From the NCBI GenBank assembly GCA_015231915.1, contig JADGAR010000014.1:1-64000 (forward strand): a stretch of 64,000 nucleotides of DNA, read 5' to 3'. Shown piece after piece: positions 30,308 through 43,956 of the stretch. A model generated the notes under the pieces. That model had not been told where the DNA came from and did not search any database. It worked only from the letters and a program-made list of their open reading frames with translations. Every line of letters begins with the position of its first letter. Position 1 is the stretch's first letter. The translations under genes were made by a program, and so were the position numbers. The DNA comes from Magnetococcales bacterium (lineage in GTDB: Bacteria; Pseudomonadota; Magnetococcia; Magnetococcales; Magnetaquicoccaceae).

Positions 30308-31153
30308 TCACTGGCCCGGCCCTTCCCCCGGCGCAACCGACGCGGGAGACGCGGCTGGCGGGGCGATCAATTGCGCCTGCACATCGATGATCTGACCGTT
30401 GCGGTTGATCGTCACCTCCACCAGATCCTTGGGCCGAAACGACCGCAACACCCGCGCCATGGCCCGCGGCGAGGAGACCGATTGCCCGCTCACCGAAATG
30501 ATCACATCCCCAGGCTTCATCCCGGCACGCTCCCCAGGCCCGCCTGGGGCCACCTGGGTGACGGTCACCCCCGCCTGGGTCAACTCCGGGGCCACCCCCA
30601 GCCAGGCGGTGGCAGGCGGCTCCGGCGGCTCGAAAGACGCCATCGGCATGCGCGGCGGTTCTACATCGGCACGCGACGGCTCCAGGTTGCCAGGCATCAA
30701 AGGCGATACCCCCTGCTGCTGCCACGGCGGATCGGAGCGCCGCCACACCCGCTCCCCGGACTGCGCTGCCGGGGCCATCTCCATCCCGCCAATCTGACGT
30801 CCGTCCGGTCGCACCGATTGATGCAAGGCACTGTCGTCCGGGGTGATCTTCAACTCCCGCTCCTCCCCGCGCCGCAACAGATTCAATACCATCTCCCTGC
30901 CAGGCGGGGCAGACTCCAGCAGCGTCATGAACTGCGCCAACGAGGTGATCGGCTTGCCGTCCATCTTCATCAGGATGTCATTCCGGTGCAGCCCGGCCTT
31001 GTCCCCCGGACCATCCTTCATGATCTCCCCAACCTGCACCCCCTCGGGAGATTGCACCGTGATCCCCAACCACCCCCCAGCCATCGCAAACCGCGCCTGC
31101 ATCATCACCAGCGCACTCAACCCGATCCATATCGCCTTGCCGGTACGTTTCAT
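30308..31153 (-). CDS. exported protein with two PDZ domains, no protease domain
   Basis: Signal peptide; PDZ1 'WLGITVQSPEGVQVGEIMKDGPGDKAGLHRNDILMKMDGKPI', PDZ2 'GVTVTQVAPGGPGERAGMKPGDVIISVSGQSV'. Confidence 0.85.
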   Translation of the reverse strand: MKRTGKAIWIGLSALVMMQARFAMAGGWLGITVQSPEGVQVGEIMKDGPGDKAGLHRNDILMKMDGKPITSLAQFMTLLESAPPGREMVLNLLRRGEERELKITPDDSALHQSVRPDGRQIGGMEMAPAAQSGERVWRRSDPPWQQQGVSPLMPGNLEPSRADVEPPRMPMASFEPPEPPATAWLGVAPELTQAGVTVTQVAPGGPGERAGMKPGDVIISVSGQSVSSPRAMARVLRSFRPKDLVEVTINRNGQIIDVQAQLIAPPAASPASVAPGEGPGQ

Positions 31154-31244
31154 CGTCAGCCGCCTCTTGTATGAAAGATCGAAAGGGAATCCCAAGCCGA
31201 AGCCGGTTCAGGTTAATGGAATTTTTCCCGTTCGTCCACCCGCG

Positions 31245-31273
31245 TTGACTTGCACGCCAAGGGAGAGTATAAA
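31245..31273 (+). promoter_or_regulatory. sigma-70-type promoter of carAB
   Basis: TTGACT - 17 bp - TATAAA, about 45 bp upstream of the carA ATG. Confidence 0.7.
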
Positions 31274-31316
31274 TTGGTCCGTGCATAAGCATAACCAACC
31301 ATTCCAGGGTGGACGC

Positions 31317-32465
31317 ATGACAAGTGACAACATCCCGGCGGTTCTGACGCTGGAAGACGGCACCCGCTTCGACGGCTTTTCCTTCGGGGCACCGGGGGAA
31401 CAGGTGGGCGAAGTCTGCTTCAACAGTTCCATCACAGGCTACCAGGAGATCATCACCGACCCTTCCTACGCCGGTCAGATCGTCACCATGACCGCCCCGC
31501 AAATCGGCAACGTCGGCGTCAACCCGGAGGACATGGAGTCCGATCACCCCCACATCCGCGGCTTCGTGGTGCGGGAAAACTCCCGTCTGGTCTCCAACTG
31601 GCGCGCCCGCGAATCCCTCGGCGCCTTCCTCAAACGCCACGACATCCCGGCCATCGAGGGGATCGACACCCGCCAACTGGTCAACCACCTGCGCGACCAC
31701 GGCGCCATGCGCGGCACACTCTCCACCCGGGATTTCGATACCGCCTCCCTGGTCGCCAAGGCACGCGCCTGGCCAGGACTGACCGGCATGGACCTCACCG
31801 CCGAGGTCACCTGCCCCGCCGTCCACTCCTGGACCCAAGGCATCACCGAGTGGAAAAACGATATCTGGCACTCCCCGAACCCGCTGCCCAACCCTCCAGG
31901 GCAAAAACGGGTCGCCGTGCTCGACTACGGCATCAAACACAATATCCTGCGCTCCCTCGTCGAGGCGGGCTGCAGCCTGACCGTCTTCCCCTCCCAAACC
32001 ACCGCCGAGCAGGTTCTGGCCCTCCAGCCGGATGGCATCTTTCTCTCCAACGGCCCTGGAGACCCGGAAGCGGTGCACCACGCCATCCTTGCGATCCGCC
32101 AGTTGCTGAAAACCGACATCCCCCTCTTCGGCATCTGCCTGGGCCACCAAATGCTTGCCCTGGCCCTGGGCGCCAAAACCCGCAAGCTGAAATTCGGCCA
32201 CCGGGGCGGGAATCACCCGGTCAAGAATCTCCTGACCGGCCAGGTGGAAGTGACCTCCCAAAACCACGGCTTCGTGGTGGAAGAGCACAACCTGCCCTCC
32301 ACCCTGGAAGTGACCCACCGGTCCCTGTTCGACGGCACCATCGAGGGAGTCCGCATGCGTCATCAGCCGGTCTTCTCCGTGCAACACCATCCCGAGGCCA
32401 GCCCCGGACCCCACGACGCCCATTATCTCTTTCGCCACTTCATGCAACTGATGACGGGCGCCTGA
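31317..32465 (+). CDS. carA: carbamoyl-phosphate synthase small subunit
   Basis: 'FNSSITGYQEIITDPSYAGQIVTMTAPQIGNVG', GATase 'LFGICLGHQMLALALGAKTRKLKFGHRGGNHPV'. Confidence 0.97.
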   Translation: MTSDNIPAVLTLEDGTRFDGFSFGAPGEQVGEVCFNSSITGYQEIITDPSYAGQIVTMTAPQIGNVGVNPEDMESDHPHIRGFVVRENSRLVSNWRARESLGAFLKRHDIPAIEGIDTRQLVNHLRDHGAMRGTLSTRDFDTASLVAKARAWPGLTGMDLTAEVTCPAVHSWTQGITEWKNDIWHSPNPLPNPPGQKRVAVLDYGIKHNILRSLVEAGCSLTVFPSQTTAEQVLALQPDGIFLSNGPGDPEAVHHAILAIRQLLKTDIPLFGICLGHQMLALALGAKTRKLKFGHRGGNHPVKNLLTGQVEVTSQNHGFVVEEHNLPSTLEVTHRSLFDGTIEGVRMRHQPVFSVQHHPEASPGPHDAHYLFRHFMQLMTGA

Positions 32466-32491
32466 CGACTTGAACGCATTCGCGAGGCACC

Positions 32492-35400
32492 ATGCCAAAA
32501 CGTACCGACATCCATAGAATACTCATCATCGGGGCCGGACCCATCGTCATCGGCCAGGCGTGCGAGTTCGACTACTCCGGAGTCCAGGCGTGCAAGGCCC
32601 TCAAGGAAGAAGGCTACGAGGTGATCCTGGTCAACTCGAATCCCGCCACCATCATGACCGATCCGGAACTGGCGGATCGCACCTACGTGGAACCCCTCAC
32701 CCTGGAATCCCTCTCCTGCATCATCCGCCAGGAGCGCCCGGACGCCCTGCTCCCCACCATGGGGGGACAGACCGCCCTCAACCTCGCCATGGCCCTGGCC
32801 AATACCGGCATCCTCGAAGAGTACGGCGTGGCGCTGATCGGCGCCTCCCGCGAGGCGATCATCAAGGCCGAAGACCGCATGCAGTTCAAGGCCGCCATGC
32901 ACCGCATCGGCCTGGGGTTGCCCCGCTCCGGCTTCGCCCACTCTTTGGAAGAGGCCCTCGAGGTCCTGGAAGAGGTCGGTTTTCCCGCCATTCTGCGCCC
33001 CAGTTTCACCCTGGGCGGCAGCGGCGGCGGCGTGGCCTACAACCGCGACGAATATGTCGAACTGATCCGCCTCGGACTCGACGCCTCCCCCACCCACGAG
33101 GTCCTGGTGGAAGAGTCCCTGCTGGGCTGGAAGGAGTTCGAAATGGAAGTGGTGCGGGATATGGCCGACAACGCCATCATCGTCTGCTCCATCGAAAACC
33201 TCGACCCCATGGGCATCCATACCGGCGACTCCATCACCGTGGCCCCGGCGCAAACCCTCACCGACAAGGAGTTGCAGGAACTCCGTGACGCCTCCATCGC
33301 CGTGCTGCGGGAGATCGGCGTGGATACCGGCGGATCCAACGTCCAGTTCGCCATCCACCCCCGCACCGGACGCATGATCATCATCGAAATGAATCCCCGC
33401 GTCTCCCGCTCCTCGGCGCTCGCCTCCAAGGCCACCGGCTTTCCCATCGCCAAGGTGGCGGCCAAACTGGCCGTTGGCTACCTGCTGCCGGAAATCATGA
33501 ACGATATCACAGGCGTCACCCCCGCCTCGTTCGAACCCTCCATCGACTACGTGGTCACCAAAATCCCACGCTTCACCTTCGAGAAGTTCCCCCAGGCCGA
33601 GGCGATCCTGACCACCCAGATGAAATCCGTCGGCGAGGCCATGGCCATCGGTCGCACCTTCAAGGAGTCCGTGCAAAAGGCCCTGCGCTCCATGGAGACC
33701 GGTCTGGCCGGCTTCGACCCGGTGGATGTGCCCGAAACGGAACTCAAACGCCGCCTGAGCCACCCCGGACCCGACCGCATCCTCATTGTGGCCGAGGCCA
33801 TGCGCCTGGGCAAAAGCATCGACTGGATCCACGATGTCACCGCCATCGACCCCTGGTTTCTGGATCAAATCCTCCAGATCGTCGAGGCGGAACGCGCCCT
33901 GGCGGGCCATGTTCCGGAGGACCTCGCCCCGGAACATCTGCGCGCGCTCAAGGCCATGGGCTTTTCCGACCAGCGTCTGGGTGCGCTGCTGGGCTGCAAA
34001 CCCGCCGACATCCGCGCCCTGCGCAAGCGTCTGGGCATCACCCCGGTCTTCAAGCGGGTGGATACCTGCGCGGCGGAGTTCGCCTCCCAAACCGCCTATC
34101 TCTATTCCACCTACGAACGCCAATGCGAGGCCCGCCCGTCGCAACGCCGCAAAATCATGATTTTGGGCGGCGGACCCAACCGCATCGGCCAGGGGATCGA
34201 GTTCGACTACTGCTGCGTGCACGCCGCCTTCGCCCTCAAGGAGGCCGGCTTCGAAACCATCATGGTCAACTGCAACCCGGAAACCGTCTCCACCGATTAC
34301 GACACCTCCGACCGCCTCTACTTCGAACCCCTCACCCTGGAGGATGTCCTGGCCATCGTGGACACGGAACAGCCCGAGGGGATCATCGTCCAGTTCGGCG
34401 GCCAAACTCCGCTCAAGCTCGCCAAACCCCTGGAGGCCGCCGGCGCGCCCATCATCGGCACCTCCCCGGAGGCCATCGACGTGGCCGAGGACCGGGAACG
34501 GTTCCAGGTGTTGTTGCAACGCCTCAACCTGAAACAGCCGGAAAACGGCCTCGCCCGCTCCCCGGAAGAGGCGCGCGCGGTCGCCGCCCGGGTGGGCTAT
34601 CCGGTGGTGGTGCGCCCCTCCTACGTGCTGGGCGGTCGCGCCATGGAGATCGTTCACGACGCTGCGGACCTGGACCGCTACATGCTCACCGCCGTGCGCG
34701 CCTCCCCGGATCATCCGGTGCTCATCGACCATTTTCTCAATGACGCCATCGAAATCGATGTGGATTGCGTGGCGGACGGCAAGAACGCCATTGTCGGCGG
34801 CATCATGGAACACATCGAGGAAGCCGGCGTCCACTCCGGAGACTCGGCCTGCTCCCTGCCCCCCTACTCCGTGGGCGAGGAACTCCTGCGGGAGATCGAG
34901 CGGCAAACCCTCCTGCTGGCCAGCGCGCTCCATGTGGTCGGCCTGATGAACATCCAGTTCGCCATCAAGAGCGGCGAGATCTATCTTTTGGAAGTCAATC
35001 CGCGCGCCTCGCGCACCGTGCCGTTCGTCTCCAAGGCCACCGGCGTGCCCCTGGCCAAGGCTGCGGCCCGCATCATGGCAGGCGCCACACTGCAACAGGC
35101 GGGACTCACCGCGATGCCGAAATTGAACCATGTGGCCGTCAAGGAAGTGGTGTTTCCCTTCAAAAAATTCCCCGGCGTGGACACGGTGCTGGGACCGGAA
35201 ATGAAATCCACCGGCGAGGTGATGGGACTGGCCGACCGCTTCGGTCTGGCCTTCGCCAAGGCGCAGGAGAGCGCCGCCACCTATCTGCCCCGCGCCAGGG
35301 GAGAGGGGCACGAGGGATTGGTCTTCATCTCGGTCAAGGACGCGGACAAGGGGGCGATCACGGCCCCCGCGCGCCTGCTGCTGGAAATGGGCTTTCGCAT

Positions 35401-35707
35401 CTGCGCCACCCGCGGCACGGCAGCCCACCTCACACGGGAGGGCCTGGTGGTGCGGGTCGTCAACAAGGTACGGGAAGGGCGTCCCGACATCGTGGACTCC
35501 ATGAAGAACGGCGATGTGGCCATGGTGTTCAACACCACCCAAGGCAAGCAGGCCCTGGCCGACTCCTTCTCCCTGCGCCGCACCGCATTGATGACCGGCA
35601 TTCCCTATTTCACCACCGTGGCCGGCATGCGCGCCGCCGTGGAGGCCATGTCCGAGGTCAAGGAAACGGTCTTTGCCTGCAAGGCATTGCAGGATTATTA
35701 TCAGTAA
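32492..35707 (+). CDS. carB: carbamoyl-phosphate synthase large subunit
   Basis: '[42 protein letters not shown]'; duplicated ATP-grasp halves. Confidence 0.98.
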   Translation: MPKRTDIHRILIIGAGPIVIGQACEFDYSGVQACKALKEEGYEVILVNSNPATIMTDPELADRTYVEPLTLESLSCIIRQERPDALLPTMGGQTALNLAMALANTGILEEYGVALIGASREAIIKAEDRMQFKAAMHRIGLGLPRSGFAHSLEEALEVLEEVGFPAILRPSFTLGGSGGGVAYNRDEYVELIRLGLDASPTHEVLVEESLLGWKEFEMEVVRDMADNAIIVCSIENLDPMGIHTGDSITVAPAQTLTDKELQELRDASIAVLREIGVDTGGSNVQFAIHPRTGRMIIIEMNPRVSRSSALASKATGFPIAKVAAKLAVGYLLPEIMNDITGVTPASFEPSIDYVVTKIPRFTFEKFPQAEAILTTQMKSVGEAMAIGRTFKESVQKALRSMETGLAGFDPVDVPETELKRRLSHPGPDRILIVAEAMRLGKSIDWIHDVTAIDPWFLDQILQIVEAERALAGHVPEDLAPEHLRALKAMGFSDQRLGALLGCKPADIRALRKRLGITPVFKRVDTCAAEFASQTAYLYSTYERQCEARPSQRRKIMILGGGPNRIGQGIEFDYCCVHAAFALKEAGFETIMVNCNPETVSTDYDTSDRLYFEPLTLEDVLAIVDTEQPEGIIVQFGGQTPLKLAKPLEAAGAPIIGTSPEAIDVAEDRERFQVLLQRLNLKQPENGLARSPEEARAVAARVGYPVVVRPSYVLGGRAMEIVHDAADLDRYMLTAVRASPDHPVLIDHFLNDAIEIDVDCVADGKNAIVGGIMEHIEEAGVHSGDSACSLPPYSVGEELLREIERQTLLLASALHVVGLMNIQFAIKSGEIYLLEVNPRASRTVPFVSKATGVPLAKAAARIMAGATLQQAGLTAMPKLNHVAVKEVVFPFKKFPGVDTVLGPEMKSTGEVMGLADRFGLAFAKAQESAATYLPRARGEGHEGLVFISVKDADKGAITAPARLLLEMGFRICATRGTAAHLTREGLVVRVVNKVREGRPDIVDSMKNGDVAMVFNTTQGKQALADSFSLRRTALMTGIPYFTTVAGMRAAVEAMSEVKETVFACKALQDYYQ

Positions 35708-35743
35708 AGCCAAACCATCAAATCGAAAGCAGAAGGGGGCATT

Positions 35744-36220
35744 ATGTTGGGAAAAGTGCCGATGACCCTGCAAGGGGCGGAGAAATTGAAGGCGGAGCTC
35801 AAGCGCCGCAAGTCCGAGGACCGCTCCAGGATCGTGGAGGCGATATCCGTGGCGCGGGATCACGGCGATCTGTCGGAAAACGCCGAATATCACGCCGCCA
35901 AGGAGCAGCAATCCTTCAACGAAGGGCGGATCCAGGAGATCGAGGCCATGCTGGCCAATGCCGAGATCATCGACACCAGCCGCATCCGCTCCAGCAAGGT
36001 GGTCTTCGGCGCCCAGGTGAAGGTGGTGGACGAAAAAACCGACCAGGAGAGCGTCTACCGGATCGTCGGCGAGGACGAGGCGGCCCTGGATCAGGGGATG
36101 ATCTCGATCACCAGCCCCATGGCCCGCGGCCTGATCGGCAAGGAGGTGGGGGATTCGGTGGAGGTGCGCGCCCCAGGCGGGATCCACCGTTATGAAATCC
36201 TCTCCATTCAATTCATCTAG
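35744..36220 (+). CDS. greA: transcription elongation factor GreA
   Basis: '[51 protein letters not shown]'. Confidence 0.97.
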   Translation: MLGKVPMTLQGAEKLKAELKRRKSEDRSRIVEAISVARDHGDLSENAEYHAAKEQQSFNEGRIQEIEAMLANAEIIDTSRIRSSKVVFGAQVKVVDEKTDQESVYRIVGEDEAALDQGMISITSPMARGLIGKEVGDSVEVRAPGGIHRYEILSIQFI

Positions 36221-36227
36221 GCAGACC

Positions 36228-36641
36228 GTGACCACGCGGGAGAGACTGCAAGACGCCCTGCGCAGCCTGGAAACCGCCTTGCGACTGCATCACGACAAGG
36301 CGGGGGAGGACCGGGAGTTGGAACTGGCGTTGCAGGACTCCGTGGTCCAACGTTTCGAATACACCTACGAGTTGGCCTGGAACGCCATGCGCCGCTGGAT
36401 CGCCGAAAACGACCATCCGCAAGCCGCCGAACCGGTCTACAGTCGCAAGGAGCTGTTTCGACGCGCTGCCCGCCTGGGTCTGATCCCGGATCCGATTCCG
36501 TGGATGGAATTTCACGCTGCCCGCAATGTGTCTGCGCACCCCTATGAGAAATCCAACGCCCGGCGGGCATTCCAGGCGGCCAGGGAATTGGTGAAAGAAG
36601 GGCGCGTGCTGCTTGAGCGTCTGGAAGCCGGAGATGGTTGA
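36228..36641 (+). CDS. HEPN-domain protein, HepT-type / nucleotidyltransferase substrate-binding (HI0074) family
   Basis: 'RNVSAHPY' matches the RX4HXY HEPN motif; paired with MNT-domain gene; GTG start proposed, ORF could start at 36192. Confidence 0.8.
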   Translation: MTTRERLQDALRSLETALRLHHDKAGEDRELELALQDSVVQRFEYTYELAWNAMRRWIAENDHPQAAEPVYSRKELFRRAARLGLIPDPIPWMEFHAARNVSAHPYEKSNARRAFQAARELVKEGRVLLERLEAGDG

Positions 36642-36947
36642 CCTTGCCGCAAGCCATCTGCATGAGGTGCGCCGCATTTTGCGGGCCTGGGTGCCGGAAT
36701 GCGAGGTATGGGCGCATGGTTCGCGGGTGACAGGTCGGGCCGTGACCTGGTCCGATCTGGATCTGGTGTTGCTGGACCCGTCCAACCGATTGACGTGGCG
36801 GGATGTGGAACGGGTCAAGGAGGCGTTTGCCTGTTCGGATTTGCCCATCATGGTGGATGTTTGCGATTGGGCCGGGATCGGGGATGAATTGCGTGAGGTG
36901 ATCCAGGGGTGTCATGAGGTGATCCAGGTTCCAGGCAAGGAGGCGCC

Positions 36948-36951
<4 letters not shown>
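36634..36951 (+). CDS. MntA-type minimal nucleotidyltransferase antitoxin
   Basis: 'GSRVTGRAVTWSDLDL' matches GSX10DXD; overlaps the HEPN gene 5' and rlmE 3'. Confidence 0.82.
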
Positions 36952-39084
<2,133 letters not shown>

Positions 39085-40638
39085 ATGAACGACGCCCTGC
39101 ACTCCGAAAAGATCCTGATCCTCGATTACGGTTCGCAATACACCCAGTTGATCGCCCGCCGGGTGCGGGAGACCGGCTGCTATTGCGAAATCCACCCCTG
39201 GTGCATGGAACCCGAGGCGATGCTGGCCTTTGCCCCGCGCGGGGTGATTCTGTCCGGGGGTCATCATTCGGTCTACGACCCAGGCGCGCCCCCCCTCAAC
39301 GAAACGGTGCTGCAGTTGAACGTGCCACTGCTGGGCATCTGCTACGGCATGCACCTGCTGGCCAGACACTTCGGGGGCGAGGTGGCCCCCTCTTCCACCC
39401 GCGAGTACGGCCATGCCCGGATCCACCGCGACGGGGCAGGAGGATTTCCCGGCGGTTTCCAGGCACACGGTGGGGGCACGGTGTGGATGAGCCACGGGGA
39501 TCACGTCACCCGCCTGCCCGCCGGTTTCCGGGCCGTGGCCGCCAGCGAAAACGGCATCCTGGCCGCCATGGCCCGTGATGAGGTGCTGTGTGTACAATTT
39601 CACCCCGAAGTGAACCACACCGTGGATGGCGACAGATTGATCAATGGCTTCGTGCGCGAGGTGTGCGGCTGTCACGGCCTGTGGACTGCCGGCAACTTCA
39701 TCGAGCATCAGGTGGAGAGCGCCCGCCGGACGGTGGGCGAGGACCGGGTGATTTTGGGTCTGTCCGGCGGGGTGGACTCGGCGGTGACGGCGGTTCTGCT
39801 GCACCGCGCCCTTGGGGAGAAACTCACCTGCGTCTTCGTGGACAACGGCCTGTTGCGCCTGAACGAGGGCGAGGAGGTGATGGAGACCTTCGCGCGCCAT
39901 CTGGGGGTCCGGGTGATCCGGGTGGATGCGGAAGAAAGATTCCTCGAGCGCCTGCGCGGGGTGACCGACCCGGAACAAAAGCGCAAGATCATCGGCCACA
40001 CCTTCATCGAGGTGTTCGAGGAGGAGGCCAGGCGCATCGATGGCGCGCGCTGGCTGGCGCAAGGGACCATCTATCCGGATGTGATCGAGTCGGCGGGCGC
40101 CAAGACCAAAACGGCGGCCAACATCAAGTCGCATCACAACGTGGGCGGACTGCCGGAGCGGATGGGGTTGCGGCTGCTGGAGCCGTTGCGGGAGTTGTTC
40201 AAGGACGAGGTGCGCAAGGTGGGACTGGAACTGGGTCTGCCGGAGCGGATGGTGTTTCGTCATCCCTTTCCCGGTCCCGGTCTGGGGGTGCGGATTCTGG
40301 GGGAGATTCGCAAGGAGTACGCCGATCTCTTGCGCCGCGCCGACGCCATCTATCTGGAGGAGTTGTATGCCCACGACCTGTACGACAAGATCGCGCAGGC
40401 GTTTGCGGTCTTTCTCCCGGTCAAGAGCGTCGGGGTGATGGGGGATGGCCGCAGTTATGATTATGTCGTGGCCCTGCGGGCGGTCGAGACCAAGGATTAC
40501 ATGACCGCCTCCTGTTTTCCCATGCCGCACGAGATCCTGTCCCGCATGGCCGGTCGGATCATCAACGAGGTCAAGGGGATCAACCGGGTGGTCTACGACA
40601 TCACCTCCAAGCCTCCGGGGACGATTGAGTGGGAGTGA
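39085..40638 (+). CDS. guaA: GMP synthase (glutamine-hydrolysing)
   Basis: GATase '[20 protein letters not shown]', PP-loop '[21 protein letters not shown]', C-terminal '[14 protein letters not shown]'. Confidence 0.98.
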   Translation: MNDALHSEKILILDYGSQYTQLIARRVRETGCYCEIHPWCMEPEAMLAFAPRGVILSGGHHSVYDPGAPPLNETVLQLNVPLLGICYGMHLLARHFGGEVAPSSTREYGHARIHRDGAGGFPGGFQAHGGGTVWMSHGDHVTRLPAGFRAVAASENGILAAMARDEVLCVQFHPEVNHTVDGDRLINGFVREVCGCHGLWTAGNFIEHQVESARRTVGEDRVILGLSGGVDSAVTAVLLHRALGEKLTCVFVDNGLLRLNEGEEVMETFARHLGVRVIRVDAEERFLERLRGVTDPEQKRKIIGHTFIEVFEEEARRIDGARWLAQGTIYPDVIESAGAKTKTAANIKSHHNVGGLPERMGLRLLEPLRELFKDEVRKVGLELGLPERMVFRHPFPGPGLGVRILGEIRKEYADLLRRADAIYLEELYAHDLYDKIAQAFAVFLPVKSVGVMGDGRSYDYVVALRAVETKDYMTASCFPMPHEILSRMAGRIINEVKGINRVVYDITSKPPGTIEWE

Positions 40639-40655
40639 AAGAGGGGTGACAACGC

Positions 40656-41066
40656 CTATGGCGCCTGGGTGGTAAAGGCGATCTTGCGAATGCCGCTCTC
40701 TCGGGCGAGGGCAAGCAACTGGGCGACCTTCTGATAGGGTGTGGCCCCGTCCCCGTCGATGCGCAGCGGGGTCTCCGGATCGTTTTGGGCCGCCTCGCGC
40801 AAGCGGGCGGCCAATGCATCGGAAAGCAGGGTCTGCTCGCCAATGGCGGTGGAGCCGTCCGCCCGCAGCACCACGGTCAGGGGGACGGCGGTCACCACGT
40901 TCTCGCCGCTGGCGCGCGGCAGGGTCACCCGCAGGGAGTTGGCCATGGCCGGGGCCAGAATGATGAAAATCACCAGCAACACCAGCATCACGTCCACCAA
41001 CGGAGTGACGTTGATCTCGGTCAGGGGACGGTCCTCCCCCTCGTGGTCAAAAATCCCGCCGGCCAT
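40656..41066 (-). CDS. exbD: biopolymer transport protein ExbD/TolR family
   Basis: '[26 protein letters not shown]'. Confidence 0.9.
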   Translation of the reverse strand: MAGGIFDHEGEDRPLTEINVTPLVDVMLVLLVIFIILAPAMANSLRVTLPRASGENVVTAVPLTVVLRADGSTAIGEQTLLSDALAARLREAAQNDPETPLRIDGDGATPYQKVAQLLALARESGIRKIAFTTQAP

Positions 41067-41643
41067 GGCTCTCTCCTGTGCGCCCCTCCTCGAGGCGCAA
41101 TAAATTCCCTTCGGCCAGGGTCATCAGACGCCGCAAACGACGAATCAATAAATTATAACCCACGGCAGCGGGAATGGCGGCGAACAACCCGGCTGCCGTG
41201 GCCACCAACGCCTCGGAGACCGGTCCGGCCACCAGTTCCAGGGAGAGCGAACTCTGTCTGCCCAACCCGGCCAGGGCATGCATGATCCCCCATACCGTGC
41301 CCAGCAGACCGATGAACGGGGTCGCGACCCCTATGGACGCCAGAAAGGTCAGGCCGCTCTCCAACTCCACCCGCAACTCCCGCGCCGCGAGGGTCTGACG
41401 CGCCCCGTTCCAGGCCACCACCTCTCCCAGCAATGCCTCCTTGCCCTCCACCCGCTCCCCGCGCTCCAGGGCGGTGCGCAGACGGCGCTCCCTGCCCAGC
41501 AGGGCGCTGAAGCGCCACCACTTGTGCAGGATGATCGTCCAGGCGGCCACCGACAAGCCGGCCAGCAGCAAAAAAATCCCCCGCACCACCCAATCCGCGT
41601 TGAACCACCAATCCACCCACGAGACCGCGTTGTTCACACCCAT
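41047..41643 (-). CDS. exbB: MotA/TolQ/ExbB proton channel family protein
   Basis: '[31 protein letters not shown]...[22 protein letters not shown]'; start could be 41664. Confidence 0.9.
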   Translation of the reverse strand: MGVNNAVSWVDWWFNADWVVRGIFLLLAGLSVAAWTIILHKWWRFSALLGRERRLRTALERGERVEGKEALLGEVVAWNGARQTLAARELRVELESGLTFLASIGVATPFIGLLGTVWGIMHALAGLGRQSSLSLELVAGPVSEALVATAAGLFAAIPAAVGYNLLIRRLRRLMTLAEGNLLRLEEGRTGESHGRRDF

Positions 41644-41656
41644 CTCCCTTGTTCTG

Positions 41657-42346
41657 TCACGCATCCAGTTGAAAGCGAATCGGCACCGTCACGGTGGCCG
41701 CCACCGGCTGACCATTGCGTCGCGCCGGAACGAAACGCCATTTTTCCACTGCCGCCAGGGCCGCACGGTCCAGTGAGTCCACCCCGGAACCGCTCTTGAC
41801 CTCCACGCGCGCCACCTCCCCGCTCGCGCTCACCTCCACCGTCAGCAGCACCGTTCCCTGCTGCCCCATGCGTCTGGCGGATGGGGGATAGGCCGGTTTC
41901 GGGTTGTTCGCATAGGCCGCGCGCACGTCCGGGGGATGATAGACCTCCTCCACGGGGGCGGGGGGCGCGGGGGGTGCGGCCACGGGAGCAGAAGGCGCGG
42001 CAACCGGTTCCGCCGGGCGCTCCGTCACCGGTTGCGCTGCCGGGACCTTGCGGGGCGGCTTGACCGGCTTCGCCTTGCGCACCGGGGGATCCGGCTTTGG
42101 CATCTCTGCCGGGAGCGGGGCGGGTGGAGGAGGCAGAGGAGGCACGACCTCCTCCACGGGTGGCGCCGAAGGGGGAGGAGGAGGTGGTGGAGGCGGAGGG
42201 AGCGTGGCCATCTCGAATTGCAACACCGGCCTTGGTGGCGAGTCCGGCATGGCCGGGGCCGATTGGGTCAACCACCAGAACACCGCGCCATGCCACGCCA
42301 TCGCAACCCCGAAGGCATACCCCCACCCTGCCCTCCCGGCGGCCAT
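41657..42346 (-). CDS. tonB: TonB family protein
   Basis: N-terminal TM, Pro-rich spacer, C-terminal '[64 protein letters not shown]'. Confidence 0.92.
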   Translation of the reverse strand: MAAGRAGWGYAFGVAMAWHGAVFWWLTQSAPAMPDSPPRPVLQFEMATLPPPPPPPPPPSAPPVEEVVPPLPPPPAPLPAEMPKPDPPVRKAKPVKPPRKVPAAQPVTERPAEPVAAPSAPVAAPPAPPAPVEEVYHPPDVRAAYANNPKPAYPPSARRMGQQGTVLLTVEVSASGEVARVEVKSGSGVDSLDRAALAAVEKWRFVPARRNGQPVAATVTVPIRFQLDA

Positions 42347-42350
42347 GCCG

Positions 42351-42968
42351 TCACGCCACCCGCGCGAGCGCCAGGGCGATCAGGGCGACCCCGGCCCCGC
42401 GCCGCAGCCAGGGGGCCAAAGTGGGAAAAATCTCCCGCAACGCCCCACCCGTGCGACCCACCACCCCGACCACCAGCAACACCGGCGCCAGCGTGGCGCT
42501 CACCCCGAACAGCAGGCCGTGCCACACCCCCACGCCCACATCGCCGCTCAAGGCGCAGGCAGCGAGCAGACCCGCCAGGGTGGGACAGGGCACCAAACCC
42601 AACGCCGCCCCCAGCAGCCATGGCGGCCATGCCCGCCTCTCCCGCATCCCGCAGCCGCCGTCATGGACCTGCGGGGCACGCAACAACAGCACCCCCAACA
42701 ACAGGCTCACTCCCGCCAACGGCAGATGACCCGCCCCACCCTTGACCACCCCGCCCAGGGCCGCCGCCACCCCGCCGGCTCCGGCATACGCCGTCACCCG
42801 TCCGGCCAGGAACCAGCCCGCGTTGCCCCACGCCCCGCGCTCCCCGTTGCCCAAAATCCAGGCGCCGAAATAAGGCAGGCAATAGGCCGCACAGGCGGTC
42901 ATGCCCATGGTCAGGCCCAACAGCACGGTGGCTGCCGGCAGCAGGTCAGGCACGCCTTCGGTCGCCAT
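42351..42968 (-). CDS. SafE/DsbD-like polytopic membrane protein with intramembrane Cys pairs
   Basis: Six-TM-like hydrophobic pattern, 'MTACAAYCLPYFGAW' and 'GLVPCPTLAGLLAACAL'. Confidence 0.7.
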   Translation of the reverse strand: MATEGVPDLLPAATVLLGLTMGMTACAAYCLPYFGAWILGNGERGAWGNAGWFLAGRVTAYAGAGGVAAALGGVVKGGAGHLPLAGVSLLLGVLLLRAPQVHDGGCGMRERRAWPPWLLGAALGLVPCPTLAGLLAACALSGDVGVGVWHGLLFGVSATLAPVLLVVGVVGRTGGALREIFPTLAPWLRRGAGVALIALALARVA

Positions 42969-43956
42969 TGGCCAACTCCTCGCGACTGCGTGCGCGAAAC
43001 CGCCCCGGATGGGAGTGACACAGGGTCACCGGACCCAATTTGAGCTGCAACACATTGTCCTGGGGACAAAACTCGATGCAGCGGCCACACAGGGTGCAAT
43101 CGTCCTGAAACACCTCCCCTGCCCTGGGCGAGGCCACCTCCGGAATCTCCATGGGACAGGCCGCGTGACACGACCGGCACTGTCCGCAACGGGGGTGCGG
43201 GGTCTTGGTCAACCGCAAGGGGGCCAGGCGCTTGAACACGGCATTCCAGGCCAACAGGGGACAGATCCGGCAAAAGGGCTGACGCACCACGCAGGCGGCG
43301 GTCACCACGAATCCGAACATCAGATAGCCGAGCACCCCCAACGCGACATCCCAACCGTCGCCGATCATCAGGGCCATCTCCTCGGTATTGCCGGTCGCCA
43401 GGGTGGTCAACAGCCGGGAAGGACAGACCCGACACCACGCCTCCGCCGCCGCCCCTGGCAGCCAACCCAGCCCACCAGCCAGCGGCAGAACGAAGACAAA
43501 AAGCAGCAAAACAAGCCATTTGACGGCACGCACCCGCCCCATCCACCCTTGCGGCACCCCGCGCGTCACCAGTCGCAGCCTGCGGCCCAGGCCGTACAGC
43601 CACTCCTGCGCACTCCCCAACGGGCAGACCCAGCCGCAAAAGGCCTTGTTGAGCACAACGAACCAGGCGAAAAAGGCCAACAGCGTGATCCCCAAGGGTT
43701 TGAGCAATTCCAGGGTCACGCTCCCGGTACGGGCCACGGTCGCGCCGACCTGATGGGAAGTCTGATGCTGGAAAGGACGCAGCACGCACCAGCCGCCGTT
43801 CTGCCGGTCATAGGTGCACGAGAGCGCCGGCAGGGCCGTGGAGAGCTTGTCGGCGGCATAGGGGCCGACCACCACCCCGCCGTAGACCGTTGCCAGAAAC
43901 ATCGCCACCTGGACCCAGGCGCGCAACCGGCTCAAGGAAAAGGGCCACCCCTTCAT
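42946..43956 (-). CDS. NapH/NosR-like polytopic 4Fe-4S membrane protein
   Basis: TM helices, 'CGWVCPLGSAQEWLYGL', 'CRVCPSRLL', 'CRICPLLAW', C-terminal ferredoxin 'CGQCRSCHAACPMEIP...CTLCGRCIEFCPQDNV'. Confidence 0.85.
   Translation of the reverse strand: MKGWPFSLSRLRAWVQVAMFLATVYGGVVVGPYAADKLSTALPALSCTYDRQNGGWCVLRPFQHQTSHQVGATVARTGSVTLELLKPLGITLLAFFAWFVVLNKAFCGWVCPLGSAQEWLYGLGRRLRLVTRGVPQGWMGRVRAVKWLVLLLFVFVLPLAGGLGWLPGAAAEAWCRVCPSRLLTTLATGNTEEMALMIGDGWDVALGVLGYLMFGFVVTAACVVRQPFCRICPLLAWNAVFKRLAPLRLTKTPHPRCGQCRSCHAACPMEIPEVASPRAGEVFQDDCTLCGRCIEFCPQDNVLQLKLGPVTLCHSHPGRFRARSREELANGDRRRA

Noticed and set aside
30308-31153. Magnetosome MamE/MamP-like protein
   Set aside because: PDZ domains alone are not diagnostic; no magnetochrome CXXCH or other mam genes are visible.
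32423-36235. 1270-aa minus-strand ORF antisense to carB and greA
   Set aside because: His/Gly/Asp-rich shadow translation typical of the complementary frame of GC-rich genes; carB and greA on the plus strand are unambiguous.
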